DNA of 64,000 bases from Branchiostoma belcheri (taxonomy: Eukaryota; Chordata; Leptocardii; Amphioxiformes; Branchiostomatidae), in contig NW_017804653.1 of the NCBI RefSeq assembly GCF_001625305.1, forward strand, positions 847,347 through 911,346, given 5' to 3'. Below, in pieces: positions 22,804 through 35,225 of this stretch. The notes under the pieces are model-generated. The model did not search any database, had not been told where the DNA came from, and was given only the letters and a program-made list of their open reading frames with translations. Position 1 is the stretch's first letter, and every line of letters starts with the position of its first letter. Position numbers and translations under genes: made by a program.

Positions 22804-22850
22804 AGAAAGGTCACAATCTTCTCTACCAACCTCTGCTTAGAGAGTAGGGA
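22804..22850. repeat. Right-end fragment of a family-B MITE
   Basis: GAAAGGTCACAATCTTCTCT followed by ACCAACCTCTGCTTAGAGAG and TA matches the right arm of the element at 31331. No left end is present nearby. Confidence 0.6.
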
Positions 22851-23599
22851 ATATCCACCAGGCTATTCTGTGGGCTGGGTCAATGGTAAGAATTGGTCAC
22901 AAAGGGAGAACGATTTGACAGGGAGATTGAACTGCCATTGGCTAAATTCCCTGGTAAATCATATTGCCTTTTGACGGATTTCTTCTGTTATCCCATTCCG
23001 CAGAAGGATTCGGTGTAGACCTGGGGCCTTCTTCTGTTTAGAAAGTTTTAAACAGTTGACGGGAATATTTCCCAAGAACTGAAATGATAAAATTAAGAGT
23101 ATGAATGGTGGTGACCAATACTGTGGCCCATACTATATAGGATCTAGGAACAATCTGTATCTGTGTAGCCGGTATAACCACCCTACAGCGTAACTCCAGC
23201 TTCAGCTATATTACACCGAACTTTGCACATCTAACTGTAGGATTTGATTAAAGCTTTCTAGTAATGATGCCCCAAATGTGCTTCAATAATTCAATAGGAA
23301 CAATAAACAATTTGCTAATCTGTTAGTTTAGCTATATCAACATCATGCAATATTAAGATCTACGCTAGCAAATTCCTGTTACTAGTATCGTTTTCAACTT
23401 GCTCCCCCCCCACTTCGGCCCCTGACATTTATATGGTCATTAAGATACTTTCTTGGTCCAACGATCCGCCCAAGTCAGCTTACTGCCCACACGTACACCC
23501 GCAAGTCCCACAAGTCAGGTGGAAGAACTCTCCCCGGTTTGATAGCGTCTCAGAACCCCCGATCACGACTACATGTCTGATTTAACGTTTAATCTTCTT

Positions 23600-23972
23600 C
23601 TCCAGTTGCACCTGAGCGCCACTAGAGTGGACACAGGCAGGGTTTTTTGTTGTCAAAGACCAAGTGTCAAGCCCTTTAAAACATAACAAGAAGAGAAATG
23701 TAACAGCACAAGACGACTTTTTTTTCTCTAGTTCGAATTCCACCTGAGCGCCACTAGAGTGGACACAGGCAGGGTTTTTTGTTGTGAAAGAGCAAGTGTC
23801 AAGCCCTTAAAAACATAACAAAAAGAGAAATGTAACAGCACAAGGCAATTTTTGTCTCTAGTTCCACCTGAACGCAAGTAGAGTGGACACAGACAGAAGT
23901 TTTGTTGTCAAAGGGTTGAAATGTCGAGCCATTTCAAAACATAGCCAAAAGAGAAATGTAACAGCACAAGGA
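23600..23972. repeat. Tandem repeat, ~130 bp unit, 3 copies
   Basis: Units start at about 23604, 23739 and 23862 with GTTCCACCTGAGCGCCACTA or close variants. They share GAGTGGACACAGGCAGGGTT, CAAGTGTCAAGCCC and GAGAAATGTAACAGCACAAG. The first two copies are nearly identical. Confidence 0.85.
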
Positions 23973-24826
23973 GATTGTTTTCAGCTTCACCAGGCTTGTT
24001 TCTAGTGTTAAGAATTTATTTCTGTTATAACCATAGCGTCAAACAAGTGCGTTTAAGGAACAGGTTTCTCCCTTCCTCTACCTCCAAAATAAACAAACTA
24101 CACCGTCTACTGGCGCTGCTTGTTAAAGGTTACAACCCAGCCCTTCATGGCTCTCTACACACAGATACAAACACGGATGAAAAGATATCCTATGAAAACA
24201 AGTAGAGCGGACGGATTTAAGATGGTGGATTGACTAACACAACTGTTTACGTTGTGTGGGTAGATTTTGAGCGTTTATCTGGGTGTTAGCAACCAATATT
24301 TATGCCTTTAGTAGTTGTAAATCCTATAATACAGCGGCACTCAGCTAGACGTGGATTTTTAAGCCGAAAAGATCTGGGCGCATTGACGTAGGATGTGGAC
24401 TGTAGTTCAGGTGCTTTCATGCTTGTCTGTCTGGGTTTGACGTCGCTGTCTCCAGACCAATTCTTTCTGCTGTTTGACTTTGATAGGAATGCAATTCATA
24501 ACATGTGCGGGGGCGTTTAGAATCAAAGATATACAAACATACGTCGTCTAGCTACTTTCATTGCCTAGGGACTTCAATAATCACATTGAAGTTGCTTTTT
24601 CTCCCAGTATTTTGGCTGAAACCTGTTACTCTTGCGTATATTACATACAATGTATTAGGCAACACTGGTATCTTGTAATATTGCACCAGTCTGTTATGTT
24701 ACAATATCTCATTTTAGTAAATTTAGAAACAGTTAGTAACGACAAGGACTTTAAAGAGATACAGTTATTGGTACTTTATGGTCATATGGTTTTAGGTTGG
24801 AAAATTTAGTGGACTGAATCGCCTCC

Positions 24827-24905
24827 CCCCTCGGGATCATTGTTGGAGCAGCCCCAAGACATGCCTCCCCCCTCGGGATGTCTATTGGAACAGCCCTCAG
24901 ACACG
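24827..24905. repeat. Direct duplication, ~40 bp unit
   Basis: GCCTCCCCCCTCGGGAT occurs twice, each followed by a variant of TTGGAxCAGCCC and AGACA. Confidence 0.7.
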
Positions 24906-26115
24906 ATCTCTCTCTAAAATCGGGTTAGCTTCGGAAAGATGGACACCAGTTTTGCCGAGGATTGTCGGGAACGTGAGCTCGTTCACTATCTCCTACCTGC
25001 GGCTACAGTACAAATAAATATGGCGGTCCTTTTTCTTTGATACCGATCTGGTTGAAGCGTAGAAAGACTGTGGAACGGCATTTACAGATCGCACCCCTTA
25101 CTTTATCAGATCGAGGGATATTCTTGAAGCATTCTATCGTTTCAGGAATCACTCTGTCTAAACATAGACCATTTGTTCCAAGAGTTAGCCTGTTTTGGAA
25201 ACAAAGCACCGCGAAAACACTACATACGATCCTTTGTAAACCGTGTGATGTTATTGTTGAGAAGCCTCGAATCGCTCAGATACAAATCGGCTGCTTTGTT
25301 CACTACTTTCAGCTTTGATCAACATCTAAACATTGCTTGAAACACGCGTTTTTTTTTCAAAGATGCATGAAAGATATTATACAACCTTGAAGATATTAGG
25401 TATTTGAAAATATTGAAAAGAAATTAGCAATATTTCTATCGCAATAGCTTATAGACCCAGTGTGTCGTTGAGTTATTACAGAGTTGTTGCCAGTTCAAAG
25501 CTCATTCAATCAACTGTGTTATGACTATGGCTTGGATACCAGTTTTTTGATGTGCCAACAGTCATTAGACAGCGCACCTAGAGAGAGATTTATACTTTGT
25601 CGTCTCTCCTTATCTCTCTAACTGCTGCTTGACCCTTTTGTGTACGCTCCAGGCCCCCGGCATGCCGCAGATATTGGGGCACATTCCCCGCACGTAGAGA
25701 CAGGGAACACCGGCAACTGTGATGTTTGTTATTTCTAGTGGGGCCCTCCCCACAGAGGAAACTGTGCGGTACAGACCGGCTGTTATATGCCCGGGTCGAT
25801 TAACGTCTTTATCATGTATGAATGAAAGACCTTTATTGTACGTTTATGCTCTTTAATACGAGCTAAGTACAGGTCGTGTATAAAGCAGAGGTAAAATGAC
25901 AGCAGTATCTTAATAAAGCTATATAATATTATACATAGTTTTATGTATGAACTAGGTTTCGGAAATTTCATACCTCCATGACATGTTTAGTGCTTTCTAA
26001 AATCTTATCTTGTCTAGTTTCATAAAGAATATGAAATTTTCTGTATTTTCTTTGTAAATTTCTAAAGCTGGGAAACTTATCCTGTATACAAGTATAGAGG
26101 CCATCTCTCTCATGA

Positions 26116-26254
26116 CTCCAAGCAGAGGTTTGGCAAATGGTTTGGATTTGGGTTTATTTTTGGCGTGTTTTGGGGATTTTTTCTATAGAGCTTTCTTTTT
26201 TGCACGTTTTACGCGTAAATAAGTAATCCAAAACCCCAACCTCTGCATGGAGAG
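26116..26254. mobile_element. Family-B MITE, long subtype, decayed ends
   Basis: The left end is CTCCAAGCAGAGGTTTGG. Interior blocks TATTTTTGGCGTGTTTTGGG and GCTTTCTTTTTTGCAC are shared with the copy at 4558. The right end is CCAACCTCTGCATGGAGAG. The left TA and first CT have been lost. Confidence 0.75.
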
Positions 26255-26544
26255 TTATCTCTCTCTTTTCTAATATGATTGAACAACACCTGCCTGTGGG
26301 GAGGGGGGGCGCAATTCAGAACACGTATTAGAACGTCAGTCTGAGCACTGTGAGACATTATCCCACATCAGACTATAATGAATCACGTTACAGCCGGAGC
26401 TTAAGTTATGACGCTTCGCTAATAGGACGGATTCTCTAGAAAGCTTTAGAAGGACGGGGTTAAGACTCGTGTACGGTCGCTGAAAGCGGAATGGGGGAGA
26501 AGGTGGGCGGAGTGATGTCTCTTGGAAAAACAGTTATAGACACA

Positions 26545-27000
26545 ACAGATTAGACTCTAGTTTCAAACTAAGTCTTCCTCTAAGCCCTCTATCTCCTTCA
26601 ATGAAACTGATACTAGGGATATACCAACTATTTTCGTTGCATAACAAGCCTCTAGCACCCTTACTGTTTTTTTCTAAGGCAACCACTATTAACTTTTGAA
26701 TGTTAGATTAGAGTCTAGTTTCAAACTTGGTCCTTGTCATAGCCCTCTATCTCCTTTATTGAAACTGATACTAGGGATAAACGTACCGAGGTACTGTTTT
26801 CCTTGCATAAAAAGCCTCTAGCACTCTTACTGTTCTTTTCTGAGGCAACCACCATTAAGTTTTGGTGTTAGGTTAGATTAGAGTCTAGTTTAAAACTTGA
26901 TTCTTGTCTAAGCCTTCTTTCTATCTCTCTCAATGATACTGAAAATACTATATATTTTCCTTGTATCAAAAGCCTTTAGCAGTCTTGATGTGGATGTGTC
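26545..27000. repeat. Tandem repeat, ~165 bp unit, 3 copies
   Basis: Units start at about 26549, 26704 and 26876 with AGATTAGAGTCTAGTTTxAAA. They share CCCTCTATCTCCTTxAATGA, ACTGATACTAGGGATA and GCCTCTAGCACxCTTACTGT. The third copy is truncated. Confidence 0.85.
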
Positions 27001-29404
27001 TTACTGTGGCCCCCCTCTCCCTCCCCAAAGCCCGCCTACTTAGACGCGGTACAGTACTTTTAATGAACGAGACGTTTCTCGATGAAACGCCGTAAAGCCC
27101 TCCTGATCTCTACCCGCCGTTACAGCGTTCTACTCCGGGTACAGCTGCTGATGAAAATGGGTATTAAAGTCGAACGGCAGCCGTACGCAAACAGAATTTT
27201 GATTCGGATTGTAACTTAGCCGTCTTCAAAATTGTTCAGTTATTCTTTACTGACAGAAGTGACGTTTTTGCAGTAAGTAATTTTGGGAGTCGGTAAATGT
27301 TAATAAGTTTCATAGAGGAATGCGAATTATAACTAAACTGAAGGACAGTTTTATAGAAATCTAATAACACATATACTTTATAAGGGTGGTCAAAGTTTTA
27401 TGATTCATTTCGCCTTGCCTTTACCAACTACATAACCCACCGTCTAGAACCCATGCATTTATATTCCACAGTCTACCTGCTTTAAATTCTTACATTAGGA
27501 GCGAAATTCAATACTTTGGCAGACATTGCTTAGACATCGGAAAATTTGAAAGTATATAACTTATTTAAGATCCCCTCAAGGTCGAACAATCCAAGGTCCT
27601 GTTCGATCTTTCGCCGAGCGACCTGGAGCGCAGCCAAACGTAAATATTGACCGTGCAGCTTGAAATTCTAGCCTCTACATTTCGCGCCAATCCTCAATGA
27701 AGAGCATTCTTCTTGCCCAGCGTACCTCAACATCGAGCGCGAATTCTAGACAGATATATTTGAGCTGGGGGCGATGTGTTGTGGCCCGTGGATTGCGTTT
27801 CTGAATAGATGTAGATACCGTGGCGCTCCGTAGCGCCATTCATTTTGTCAGAATTGACCTTTCGTGGTATGACCGTGACCCGATGCCGCGTTCCGAACAA
27901 AATGCCAATATTTCTCTGTCAAACGTTGTTGGATAAGAGAGGAGGCAAATTCCTTTAGCGTGTAATGCCCATGTTCTTCATTCCAACAGTGGGTAATTCT
28001 GGAATAAATCCAATTGGGAGGTCTAGCTGCTTGTCAAACTTTCAAGAAAGTAATCCGTACTATGTATCGTGCTATAATCTTATTACCTTCGCAATTTCTT
28101 TCTGTAGCCATTCTTGGAAATGCAAAGTCTTTCCAAGAATCCAACCACTTACTTAGATAAGAACGGGTATCATAGAGTTAAATCACCTTATCTATATAAA
28201 CCCTTACTTGAATTGAAGACCTGGCTGGTATCTGAAAGTATCTTTATGCACACAGGAAGATTGTTATCTGTTGGAAACTGCAGTTATTGATACCACGATT
28301 TTCTGAGTAAAGATACCGGGGGTTAAGAATGAGTTCTTTCTTTCCCCTGTGGGGATATTGGAAACAGGGAAGTCCTTATCGGCTAAGTTGTGATTGTGGG
28401 TGGGAATAACAGTCTCCAAAGCACCTTTTAGGGCAGCCACTTGTTTCAATTACGCGGTGCCATGCGCCTGTCGTGATGAATAGGACCCGGATGAACAGAC
28501 TCGTTCCCAGGTCATTAAGGGGAAGGACCCAGACAACAAGTCTACGCCGTGTCCGATCACAACTTTGATATAAGTATGGAAATTAGGGAAAAATCATTTT
28601 ACTTTTGTCAGTTATAGAATAGGTCTAGTTAGGGTTGTAGACCAAAAAGACTAGTTTGCGTGTGTCAGTACAATGACAGTTTAGTAAATGGTGGAAATGT
28701 TTGGGGGCGTTTCGCAAATTCCTCAAAACGCAATGCATGATGGGAAACTTTTGAGGCTAATCCCATAATGCATCGCGATACAAAATGGCAGCGATGACCT
28801 TAGAAATTGGGCTGGAAATCTCCAACAACGAAGAAGGAAACTGCTAAAAGAAATGTATTGGACCCTCTCTGGCCAATGGATGCTGCATGGCCAAATTGAT
28901 ACTGTCTTTTTGCCATCCTAGGATCTGCTTGGAGGTTAAAAGAACTGCGCCTTTTTGTGTTCATTTTCCTGGCAATTTTCCTACTAGTGTAGTGTCGGTG
29001 GACTTGCTCGAACACCTCCCGTCCGTCATTGTAATGTTCCTCACGCCTCGTCGTCACGGTCAAGAGCGATAAATCTGCCTGTCCTCCAGAAATCCCATCT
29101 CATCTTGACCTTTCCCCAACAATCAAGTCTGAGGAAGGACGACTGCAAGCCTAATTTTCTGGGAGTCGTTTTGGGCAGATTGCCAGCACAGTACCGCCTA
29201 AACCGTGCGTCTGTGTCGAACAGGCATAGGAGTCGTAGATTCAATCATTTCTACAAGGTCAACGTCTTCTTTCTTCTTATACTTTCATGAAAGTTCATCT
29301 GAGTTGGTAAAATACATAATGAGAATTAAACTGTTCCCCAACTCAAGAAAATTGACTGGCATTTTCGACCGAATCACTCGTCTTGTTCTTGGATTGTAGT
29401 TTAG

Positions 29405-29600
29405 ATTGACCACAAGGTCAACATATGAAATATTCAAACTGGTAATATGTGCTCATTAGCAGAATCCTTTAGAAGTAAATTTGTAGGGAATGTCGTAACA
29501 TTTCTACAAGGTCAATATATATAAAGTATTCAAACTGGTAATATGTGCTCGTTATTAGAATCCCCCAAAGAAAGTAAATTTGCAGAGAATGTCGTCTCCT
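29405..29600. repeat. Direct duplication, ~90 bp unit
   Basis: The block ACAAGGTCAAxATATxxAA, ATATTCAAACTGGTAATATG, TGCTCxTTA...AAGTAAATTTG and GAATGTCGT occurs at about 29411 and 29503. Confidence 0.8.
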
Positions 29601-30039
29601 AACCGGATAGGAATCAACTAATTTTCTAGGAGGGTGGCTGCGATAAAGTTCCTCGATAAAAATCTATTATTGCTGAATTGTTGCATGATTAAGATGAATA
29701 TCTCAAATCAAGTTTGAATATCAAGTTTCGTGTCGAGATGCGTTACAAGCTTGAGAGTGAGACAGGCTTGGAAGTGTGACAAAAAGCACTCCAATCGAAA
29801 AAATAAACTAAATGTCTTTCACAAAATTGTAACTATAAAGCAAATGGATAGGTTTTGGAAACTGTCAGATGCTACTTGGATGTCTAACCTTCATCGACGT
29901 AAATGTCTTTTAGTTTCCAAAGTATATAACATGGACCATCTTCCCCAGAACGGCTTATAACTTAAGACCGTAACTATTGCGGTGATATCGAACGTTATCG
30001 TCCGAAAAATCGTTACCATCGTACCCACGCTGATTGCGA

Positions 30040-30460
30040 TGGGGTCGTTTCAAGTAATCACCAGTTGTCTGCGTTTAACGGCTTGATGGTATCTTTGGAG
30101 GTCGTAAGGTTAAAACCGTATGGATCGCCGCTGAATGGGATGTAGACAGATCCCCTCAACTTCAATTCCAGCTTGTCACTCAGAACGACTTAGTCTTTGT
30201 GTATCAGCCATCCTTCAGGCTTAGAACCGACAGTACGTGGCCGATTTTACGACATCTGGGTCGCGAAAGGCGATAGAAAAGTTGCTAACGAGTTTGATTT
30301 GAAAGACGGCCTACATCCGGGTCACGGGAAAGGTCACAGGGGTCAGTATATCAACTTCCCGTCAACCTTTACGGCATCTCTACCCGGGTCGATTCTAACG
30401 ATGGCTATCCGGGGAAAGAAGGTTTCTAAGAGGAAGGAATGTCTGTGGGAATTTGATTAA
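30040..30460 (+). pseudogene. Possible decayed coding fragment, unidentified
   Basis: Two overlapping frames have protein-like composition. The first (about 30075-30280) contains VWIAAEWDVDRSP, LQFQLVTQNDLVFVYQPSF and a stop. The second (30194-30460) contains RGRFYDIWVAKGDRKV, GQYINFPSTFTASLPGS and ECLWEFD before TAA. One frame taking over where the other fails is what a frameshifted gene fragment would look like. There is no start codon, no clear splice site and no family I recognise. Chance is a real alternative. Confidence 0.25.
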
Positions 30461-31330
30461 AAGGAGGGGAAAATTTCAAGGACATGGTTTACTGGCTAGT
30501 GGGACGTTTTAGTGGGAAGGGGCTTGTGCATGTTTCTCATGACTCTGGCAACTTGGTTGAGCTATGTGGTACAGTATAAACAGCAGATTCTGCTATCGAA
30601 CCTCTAGTCGTACAATGTCTAATACTTTGCATAATTAGTAAGAAAAATTGATTCATGAAAACGTCAGACGAATCAGGTAAAATAAAAGAGAAAGACATTG
30701 CAGTATTTGAGGTATTTTGAGGATAATGTTAGCTAGCAAAATTACATCTTACCTATAGGAGGTGTAACTATGGTAGCAATGACGTTTACAGAATACAGTC
30801 CAGGTTTGCAAGCAAGTAGCTATTACATAGTGCCATATAAAATCAGTGTAACGATATGTCCTGGATTGGTCTGCCTGTCTCAGTCTGAGTGGCCACAAGA
30901 ATCAGTCCACAGGAAACATCGATATCAACTCGCGTCAGGGGCATTCAGAGGTCCTTCTCCTAACTCAATCTGTCTATGATGAAGGACCCCCGGACAAAAA
31001 CAGATCAGCACTGATACAATTATATTATAGGTGAAATCCAATTTGTGCAGAGGCTTACACAGTGCAGTGCAGGGCCGGGGTCGTGAGGCAGGGAGAGGTT
31101 GGATCTCGCCCTCTGAGACGTTTGCAGTTGGGATGTTGTGTAAGAGGTTACCATCAACTGCCCTGGTCTAACCCCTGTTGAGAGCTTTCTGGTTGGAACT
31201 GCTTACTCCACAGGTATGCTGTGCTTCCTAGCGCCGAAAATCGATAGTAGGGCTGGGCCAATACTGTTATATAGTCGGGAGGATGGTGGCAAATTTTAGT
31301 CATATCAGCAGCAGAGGACTGTATAATGTA

Positions 31331-31476
31331 CTCTCCAAGCAGAGGTTGGTGGGGAAGATTGTGACCTTTCGAATATGTCCAGTTTTTTTCTTTCGCGTAG
31401 GTGGAGGTAGCGACAGGAAAAAAAACTCGGCAATGAGAAAGGTCACAATCTTCCCCACCAACCTCTGCTTGGAGAG
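31331..31476. mobile_element. TA-flanked palindromic MITE, family B, reference copy
   Basis: The 146 bp element runs from CTCTCCAAGCAGAGGTTGGT to its inverse, ending CCTCTGCTTGGAGAG, with TA on both sides. The arms include GGGGAAGATTGTGACCTTTC and its complement, and a short unpaired centre separates them. It is the least decayed copy, and the TA duplication supports a Tc1/mariner-type transposase as mobiliser. Confidence 0.9.
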
Positions 31477-31854
31477 TATGTGTACTATATACGGTAGAGC
31501 AAGAATTGAAACCTCCTTGGACAGAGCTAGTTTTTTTTTAGTTGAATATTTCCCTGTGGTTTTGTAAGTCGGACTGTGACCTTTAGCCACACGTCATCAA
31601 GGTTACAGGAAACACCTGACGTGTTAACCCCGATCCTTTGATACCTCGGACGTTTTAAGGGTTCTTGGACCGTCTTAAGGGTTCTGAAGAGAGACTGTAA
31701 CGGGCGTATGCTTTCTCAGGGTAGTAATTTTGCATCGATATCGCTTTAAAGACTCTCAAGCCAACCCACCCATCTCCGAGATTTTTGTGGCACTACTTAT
31801 AGAGTTGTAGTGATACTTTTGCATAGTTGCATGTGGTTTGTTGCTATGGCAGTG

Positions 31855-31945
31855 ACTGTAATGTAGACCATGGGAATCGAACCCGGTACCGCGGGTATCA
31901 CCAGACTAGTACGTACTGGCACAGCCGCACACACGTGAATCAACC
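31855..31945 (-). repeat. tRNA-like sequence with a good B box
   Basis: On the minus strand GTACCGGGTTCGATTCCC matches the T-arm/B box, preceded by a GTGTGCGGCTGTGCC stretch that could be a degraded A box. No full cloverleaf can be drawn, so it is treated as a pseudogene or a SINE head. Confidence 0.35.
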
Positions 31946-33439
31946 AACCGAATAGTCCTCCTGAGAATCCCGAGCATGCTAGCAGTCCGTACTGCTTATT
32001 TATCGAACAGGAGGTCTTCACGGTCCCACCACACTAAAATACTTCTCATTTTCCCCTGTGGTGAACCGTAAACGCTTCTTTCTTGACGTTTCGTGACTCA
32101 AGACAGTTTTCTAGAAAACCCCTGGCGGGAACTCTCTGATATATGCCCTTCATGCCGCCTGGGGATTAAGTTCAATGTACTGTCTGTAAAATATTTAAAG
32201 AGGCAGCCATCCACGTGCAATAAATTGGTGATTTGTAAAACGTTACTTAGTATGGAGAGAGGTATTTCGTTTTGCACTTCCCTCTTCGCTCTACTAGGGC
32301 CTACAAGTCTTACTCAACTACATTAACTTCGAAAATCTTTAGATATGTGATCATATGCGGTTGGCATGAAGATAGAAGGGCCGCATGGAGAGTGATAGAC
32401 GACAGCTGACTGCAAATGAGTAGCTGATTCGGTAGTTTGGCGTCTGACCGACTGGCCAACGCTTCCGTTACCGGGCCCTTCCCCTCTTGGGCCCCGAGTG
32501 GACGTCCTTGAGACCCCGATGGTCCTTAAACCTCCTGGGGAAGGTTCAGAAGGAATAGTGTGTGAGTGAGGGGGTCGTGGGGATGTGAAAATTCTTGATA
32601 GAACATTGGGAAAGATATTCATTATCCACCAAGAAATTGTTACTCAAGCAACTGGACTCAATATCATTTTGAATTTGGAGTATCGTCCTCTGGCTCTGTA
32701 AGAAATGTCCATCGAAAAGTTGTCCATCTACATTTTTTGGATAAAGTATCTGATCCCCCACGGTTACACTTGTTCACTTCCCGCCTTTTCTCCTGACGCA
32801 GAGCTAAGCGGATTCCAGTCGCCAGTTCGGCGCCCTGGCCTGGCGATTCGCACCATTCTTGGGCGGTGAATTACATTTCAGTTTTCCTTGGAGGTCACTC
32901 AGCAAACTCTGGGGACGAGCTCAGTGGCCACCTACTGGGAACGAGTTCGTGATACGCCATCGCAAAACCACCCAAGACTGTATTATAGAGCCCGTTACGC
33001 ATTTAGACAAAGACATTTTCTTGAGAATTTCTGTCGTCATGTCACGAAGTAAACGCTGTTCTCTGCATTTTTAGCAGTCATCGGCTAGTCAACCCCTCTA
33101 GTCTAGTAGAGGCAAGGTGACGACAGCCCTCTGCATATTTGTACCGCGCGGTGCCGGTGGTTTTTCGCGTGCTGTTGTGATATTTCAGGGCCAGTCAACA
33201 TCTCCATGACTCATTCTGTCCGATTTACACTTGTAAGACTGCAGCCGATTTTCCGTACCTCATAGAGCAAGTAACTATATTTACCAAGGAGTCTAAATTT
33301 CAGTAGTTTTTAAAGGCCTAGACTTCAATTTGCTACCGTACAGTTTGATATTACAGCAACTTTCATGCGTCCCTCTACACCTTTATGTCTTTGCTCTTTG
33401 ATAGTATACATGTGTCTAATTATATAGGTACATGTATTT

Positions 33440-33525
33440 TATTAGATGTTCAAGCTACCAGCTACCAGTTTTATAGGAATGTAGCTACCAGCTGTAGCTA
33501 CCAGTTTTATAGGAATTTCATAACC
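33440..33525. repeat. Short direct duplication
   Basis: AGCTACCAGTTTTATAGGAA occurs twice, with further AGCTACCAGCT copies in between. Confidence 0.7.
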
Positions 33526-33879
33526 ATAAGGCCACAGTAAAGATTGTTACTTAGTACTAGGGAAGCTGCTAGTATGGTAAAACTGCATTCCACTACCATT
33601 AGGTATACTCCTGTCGTCATGCAATCTGAAGGCCATCTATTAATGAAGTAATCTACGGCCTTCGTGAGCTCAGCAGATATAAATCAGCTGATTCTCGCTG
33701 ATTTTACGGAAAGGGAAGTTGGCAAGGTCGCACCCTGGGTAATTTGGAGTGCCTGAGGTCACCAAGGTCAATGGTGTGCCTGGAACCCGTCTGTCAGTAA
33801 GGGTTAGAACTGTTGGGGGGGGGGCGGAGTGTGAACTGAGAAACAAACATAGCGTAACGAATGACAAGGTTACAGTTAA

Positions 33880-34107
33880 GTACAGAAAAGGAAAGAAAGA
33901 AAGAGAGAAAGAAAGAAAGAAAGAAAGAAAGAAAGGAAAGAAAAGAGGAAAAAGATAAGGAAAGACAAAGAAGGGGGAACTGAGAAAGGAATAAAAGAAT
34001 AAAACAAATGGATGAAAGAGGGAAGGAAAAAAGGAAAGAAAAAGAAGGGGGAACTGCTTAAGACACGCCAAAAATAATCCGACACCTAAACCTCTGCTTG
34101 GAGAGTA
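33880..34107. repeat. Purine tract (GAAA)n ending in a family-B MITE terminus
   Basis: About 180 bases of the + strand are nearly pure A/G, including nine or more GAAA units. The tract ends at AAACCTCTGCTTGGAGAG and TA, the right end of a family-B MITE. Minus-strand frames here read as Phe/Ser-rich peptides and are not genes. The tract may have expanded inside the purine-rich half of a MITE. Confidence 0.75.
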
Positions 34108-34384
34108 GTACGGTAAAGCACAAATCCACAAGGCAATATTAAAAGTTAACCGGAAGGCGAGGGAAGACCTCTAGCCTTATCCCCTGGCAAACCACCAAGC
34201 TTTTCTCCCAGTTTCCCCGAACCTTCCTAGAACTGCGTCGCTACAGTAACAAAGTCCCGGCTCCGTCCTGGTGTGTTAGGGACAACATGGATTTTCCCTG
34301 ACCTCCCGCACTCAGACGGGGAATATTTGGCACTAGGGGAATATTGTCTCAGTGTGTGGCGACATGTATGAAGTTGTTATGTGC

Positions 34385-34640
34385 CTCCCTAAGTAACGTG
34401 GTTAGCTGCTGGACCAAAAGGTTTGGAGTTCGAATCCCGGCTGTTGCTGCTCACCCGACATGTACGCTACTGTAGTGTAAAGGGTCGCAGTCCCTATGAC
34501 GGGACGTTATGTCGTGGTCCACTGTTCATCGTGCTTGTCAAAAAGAGCTCGGGGAATTTCCCCGACAATGAACCTGTAAATGCTGTGAATATTGCCTGCC
34601 TTCTTTGTCACGACCAGTGGGAGATTAGCTCTTCAGTGAG
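34385..34640 (+). mobile_element. Probable tRNA-derived SINE
   Basis: The head GTGGTTAGCTGCTGGACC (A-box-like) is followed by GGTTTGGAGTTCGAATCCCG (B box) with tRNA-like spacing. A non-tRNA body of about 180 bp follows. A short frame across it has no recognised homology. The tail is not well defined. Confidence 0.5.
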
Positions 34641-34859
34641 CTAAAACTGGATCGAGATCACTTTCCTTTCATTTCCATTTCCTCCCCCAAGCCGGAACCC
34701 CGTTACAAGATCGCCCCTTCTAATGTGACTAGGTGGAGACCACATGTAGGGAAGCCACAGACATAAGTACACATGTTGTCACGACTTTTGATATACCCAC
34801 AGCTGTTTCCTTACATCAAATATTGTTTCTTGTACTGCACCTTGACACGAGTTTCCGTT

Positions 34860-35225
34860 CCCAGCCGCAACATGCCCCAAAAGTGGAAAAACAAAATGTT
34901 CTCACCTCTCTACAAGCAAATTTACGTACAGCTACAAAGTGTGTGTTGAGTTTTAAAACAGATATACCATCGAAGATGAAACGTTCAATTTGGAAAGGAT
35001 GGCTCTGTTTCTTGGTGTTTGAGAAGTAGTGGATTTAGAAAACTCGCAACATGCTCCAAAAGTAAAGAAAATGTTCGCAACCTCTCAACAGCCTTAAACA
35101 TCAATCAGCAAATTTACGTACATCTACAAAGTGTCTCTTCTGGTTTAAAACTAATATCATGTAAGATGACATGTTTGATTTCGAAGGGAAAGCGTTGTTC
35201 TTGGTTTCTGAGAAGTGGGTTTAGT
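34860..35225. repeat. Direct duplication, ~175 bp unit
   Basis: Two copies start CGCAACATGCxCCAAAAGT (about 34866 and 35046). They share GCAAATTTACGTACA, CTACAAAGTGT, AAGATGAxA, TGTTCTTGGTTTCTGAGAAG-like blocks and end GTGGxTTTAG. Confidence 0.85.

Noticed and set aside
31283-31590. Overlapping ~95-codon frames on both strands
   Set aside because: Both run through the palindromic MITE at 31331-31476 and repeat its arms.
33670-34131. 153-codon Phe/Ser-rich minus-strand frame resembling a membrane protein
   Set aside because: Translation of a GAAA purine tract; low complexity only.
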